Source: Corallium rubrum (taxonomy: Eukaryota > Cnidaria > Anthozoa > Scleralcyonacea > Coralliidae). From it: DNA of 64,000 bases. The first letter of the stretch is position 1; every line of letters starts with the position of its first letter. Both the position numbers and the translations under genes were made by a program. Shown in pieces: positions 61,010-64,000 of the stretch. The notes under the pieces are model-generated. The model had not been told where the DNA came from and did not search any database. It worked only from the letters and a program-made list of their open reading frames with translations. The stretch covers positions 11,032,076 through 11,096,075 of the forward strand of contig OZ036004.1 of assembly GCA_964035015.1 (NCBI GenBank), given 5' to 3'.

Positions 61010-61385
61010 GTCTATTTCAAATTGGGCCATTTCACATTAGTTTATTTCAAGTTAGGCCATTTCACTGACTTAAGTTGAATGCATCGCACAGCTAGTTGAC
61101 TGATTTCATAACAAGTTCAATCATTTCACAACCAATAGTTGAACCATCGCATAATCTATCGAACCATTACACGATACGTTGAATCAATTCATATTTAGTT
61201 GAGTCATTGCACAACTTGTTCATTCATTTCGCTGTGCACTGTTCAGCCATTTCAATTTATGTTGCATCATTTCTGTTTAGTATCAATGATTCCACACCGG
61301 AAAGTTGAATCACTTCATATTACGATGGATCATTTGCGTTTTTGTTCAGCTATTTCACAATAAGCTGTTCCATTTCACTGCCGCA
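61010..61385. repeat. Degenerate about 22-28 bp repeat (agttgaatcattgcacaa)
   Basis: About fifteen diverged units of the form gttgaatcattgcacaac / gttcagccatttcac. Likely an old minisatellite. Confidence 0.8.
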
Positions 61386-61690
61386 CTATTTTTGGGGGGT
61401 TAGAGTCCCATTTGAGAATTCAAAGAGTAAAATAGACCTTTTACATAACTAACATACTTTCTATGGACGTTAAAAGAGGGGGACATTGGGGGGTGCCCAG
61501 AACCGCAATACCGCGAAAAAATCAACGGAATACCGAAACTGCATTTAGTAAACGCCAGTGTAAATTATAGGCATTATTGACCACGCCTTGCACAGAACTT
61601 AACCTTGTGTTTGAGCTGTGACTGATGATATAATACTGCATGCTTGCTTCGAAAATCCTCAGAAATTAGCATGCGTATAACTCCGGCTGT

Positions 61691-61692
<2 letters not shown>

Positions 61693-61728
<36 letters not shown>
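61693..61728. repeat. (AT)n microsatellite
   Basis: Short uninterrupted AT run. Confidence 0.9.
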
Positions 61729-61899
61729 TGTTATTTTCAAGGAGTTTACTTAACTCCAAATGCATGAGGGGTTAAAAAAATTGGTCTAGAATAATCCGTT
61801 TTGGGGAGTTAAATAAACTCGCCCGATTTGGAGTTAAATTAACTCCTTGTTATTAGAGTTAAAAATGAGCGTATCAAAAAAGAAAAATAAACTTTCCCA

Positions 61900-61957
61900 C
61901 TTCCCAAGTGGTCACCCATCCAAGTACTAACCCAGCCCACCCGGGCTTAAGTTGTCC
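61900..61957 (-). mobile_element. 5S-type SINE fragment
   Basis: tcccaagtggtcacccatcc then aagtactaacccagcccacc and cgggcttaag match the 5S-like core of the other copies. It stops just before the P-like MITE. Confidence 0.78.
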
Positions 61958-61969
61958 CCCCTCTTAAAA

Positions 61970-62267
61970 CATAGTCAATCGAGATATGGTCTGGAAACTC
62001 AGCTAAAGTCTTTGGTCTATCTTTTTGTTCGCCTTTATGCGTTTTTGTGCACGGTGCACGGTCACTGAACACATTGTATTTTAGTATAATGAACGAATTA
62101 TCCAATAGCAACGTTTCAGTCCAAACACTCAACCGTGCTATTTAAATATTAATAAACCTAAAACAAAGGATGTGCGCGGTGTAAGGTACGGTTCAACATA
62201 AAATCACAGCTCATTATAGGCGCTTTGAAGTTTGCCGAGTTTCCAGACCATATCTCGATTGACTATG
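61970..62267. mobile_element. P-like MITE, 298 bp, 7-bp target duplication
   Basis: Ends CATAGTCAATCGAG / CTCGATTGACTATG between identical 7-mers CTTAAAA (61963-61969, 62268-62274). Inverted relative to 38151-38449. Confidence 0.9.
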
Positions 62268-62287
62268 CTTAAAAGTATACGAAATCT

Positions 62288-62390
62288 CTTTCGTTTCTCT
62301 GACGATGCTTCTAAAATTAAATATTGCATAATTCATAAACTAACAGGAAATGTCTTTCCAAACCCCGCTGCCAAGAGCAAGTGCTTTCAA
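62288..62390. repeat. Inverted copy of 57875-57970
   Basis: tttctctgacgatgcttcta, aattcataaactaacaggaa and aaaccccgctgccaagagc match the 57.9-kb copy. Confidence 0.8.
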
Positions 62391-62399
62391 GTATTAAAA

Positions 62400-63045
62400 C
62401 TATGATTTAAACTCGCATCTTCAGGCGCTTTTCGGCGCCGCTGCACTATTAGTATTATGACATTAATATCGAGTTGTCAAATGAACTTCATGGAAACCAT
62501 ATGCCTGATTGTTTGCTCTTCAATTTATTATTATATTCTTGTGGTTTCTTGATGGAGTTCATGCTGATTGACGTATAGCGTTCCACTCTATATTTCCATG
62601 GCAATATATCATTTAAACTCTACAGGCGGGCTATATATTAACCATGTTCATTTCCCATGCTCTTAAACGTTCGTAAACAATTTTATTATCAGAGTGTTGA
62701 CGTTATATTCGTGAGAAAACCATCTCGACCGATAATTTCGTAAACATTTCATTTTCTACATAACTTTTATACGTAAGACTATTAAAAGTCTTCCTTTAGA
62801 CGTGAACTAAAAGCCCCCAATGACGTGCTACTCGAGAATAAACAAAAAAACCATCGAGAATATTCTATAGAGCCTCGCAAGATTGTGCTATATTCTTCGA
62901 GCAATTTTACTCAAGAAAAGTTTCGAAATTCTCAGGCCTTCTCTAATTAATGCAACCTCACTGACAACCTTTAAGATGTATATATATATTAGATTTCCGA
63001 TTTTAGTGAAAGGAAATTCCCACACTCAATTCTTTCTCGGTCTTG
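62400..63045. other. No recognised gene
   Basis: AT-rich; one 73-codon ORF with no supporting signal. Confidence 0.5.
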
Positions 63046-63123
63046 GTGTTGTATTTTCGCAACTGGTTCCGGTTGTGGTCTTATTAAAATTAATGTATAT
63101 ATGATCGTATAAGCACTAATGTC

Positions 63124-63264
63124 AAAATAAACTTCAAATAAACGACAACATTTTTAATGGTATACATGTTTCGGCAAAGCTTATGCCATCTTCTGAAAAT
63201 GGAATAAGCATTGCCGAAACATGTACACCATTAAAAATTTTGTCGTTTATTTGAAGTTTATTTT
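63124..63264. mobile_element. 141-bp foldback with degenerate hammerhead-like arms
   Basis: The arms aaaataaacttcaaataaac-gacaacatttttaatggt end the element; each arm also holds tgccgaaacatgt. The minus-strand copy has CAGAAGA for the core and GGCA-taagctt-TGCC as stem II; the plus-strand copy has CTGAAAA. The element interrupts a fragment of the gcaactggttccgg family (63052-63085 and 63265-63310). Confidence 0.75.
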
Positions 63265-63483
63265 AATGTATATATATATTTTAATAACACTTGATATTTT
63301 CTTCACCATACGAGGATCCCTAGACTGATTAAGGACAACTTTCTGATCACCAGTCAATCGCTGTATAAACCATTATGCTATATGTTCAGGGACTTGAAAA
63401 ATCCAGCACTTTTGCTGCTGTGCAAGTACGTTTCTACTTGCCAGTAGTTGACTTATTATTAAACAGAAACACTTCGCGTATTA

Positions 63484-63708
63484 AGGCCCAATCAAACGAG
63501 AACGCAAGTCATCGCAAGTTGGCAGTCACGAATTTCTGTGGCGTTCTTTCGAACACCCAAATTAACAAAATAAAGGTTTCATGAGTGTTTTAAACAAGTT
63601 TTAACTTTGTCGCGGTACATGATATTTTCGGGAAATTATTCAGAGCGGCTGGCTGAGATAGCGTGACTGCCAACTTGCGATGACTTGCGTTCTCGTTTGA
63701 TTAGGGCT
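63484..63708. mobile_element. PIF/Harbinger-type MITE, 225 bp
   Basis: The ends AGGCCCAATCAAACGAGAAC and the inverted copy ending GATTAGGGCT lie between TTA (63481-63483, 63709-63711). The arms continue through gcaagtcatcgcaagttggc. Confidence 0.87.
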
Positions 63709-63710
63709 TT

Positions 63711-64000
63711 AGCCATGAAATTATACTTTGATTTAGAAGCTAACAAGTTTGAGTTGGTGGAAAAACGCCTATTAACATATATTCGGGGTGAAATTAATTA
63801 TGCTTCGTTTAGAAACTATGAAACTTGAAAAATTCTTCACTTTTTGCTACTATATGTGCAAGTACGATACAGTTTCTATTTATAGACTTAACAAAAACAC
63901 TTATTAATTTGCACTTAGCTATGCCGAAGTTATACTAACGAGTTTGAGTTGGATTTGAGTAACTAAAGCTATAAACGAGTTTGAGTTGGAGGTAAAACGA
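63711..64000. repeat. Diverged duplication at the window edge
   Basis: The words ttagctatg/ttagccatg..ttatact and gagtttgagttgga recur (near 63715-63765, 63918-63955 and 63970-63992). Probably part of a repeat continuing beyond the window. Confidence 0.5.

Overview
The window is animal nuclear DNA. It is AT-rich, coding sequence is sparse, the one likely host gene is split by spliceosomal introns, and most of the rest is layered mobile DNA. The mix (5S-rRNA-derived and tRNA-derived SINEs, many palindromic MITEs, a DIRS-type retrotransposon, L2/CR1-like and Penelope-like fragments, an IS3-like eukaryotic DNA transposon) fits a marine invertebrate, most likely a cnidarian such as an anthozoan. 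That assignment is inference: no marker gene is present.

Region by region. (1) 170-5839: the 3' part of a plus-strand host gene. Eight exons join in one open frame (about 267 codons) into a low-complexity Ser/basic protein that I cannot name. Its introns hold a TA-flanked MITE with a long (AT)n, a pentanucleotide array, a purine tract, a 5S-type SINE cut by another MITE, and a tandem repeat. (2) 6350-7560: two minisatellites. (3) 7580-11202: no recognisable gene. (4) 11203-17730: a complete DNA transposon with a 6-bp target duplication and 301-bp terminal inverted repeats. It carries two intact convergent genes, a DDE transposase and an alpha-kinase, and its middle is split by a 2.5-kb PIF/Harbinger-like insertion. 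(5) 18.0-33.0 kb: LINE debris, SINEs and many foldback elements, several nested, including a paired hammerhead-like locus at 23.2 kb. (6) 33.0-45.8 kb: repeats, an inverted array with hammerhead cores at 39.3 kb, a 165-180 bp tandem repeat, a 1.5-kb hexamer array and SINEs. (7) 48118-53033: a nearly full-length DIRS-like element on the minus strand (gag-like ORF, RT-RNase H ORF, tyrosine recombinase) whose recombinase is broken by a frameshift. (8) 53-64 kb: a LINE 3' end and more MITEs.

The two points most worth attention are the transposon-borne alpha-kinase, whose gene starts just inside a TIR exactly as the transposase gene does, so one duplicated promoter may drive both; and a dispersed family of inverted hammerhead-ribozyme-like motifs (23.2, 35.85, 39.3, 59.8 and 63.2 kb), most of which lie near a shared TGCGTAGGCAGTG module and which resemble Penelope-associated variant hammerheads. 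All family assignments come from reading the sequence and recalled family features; no search was run.
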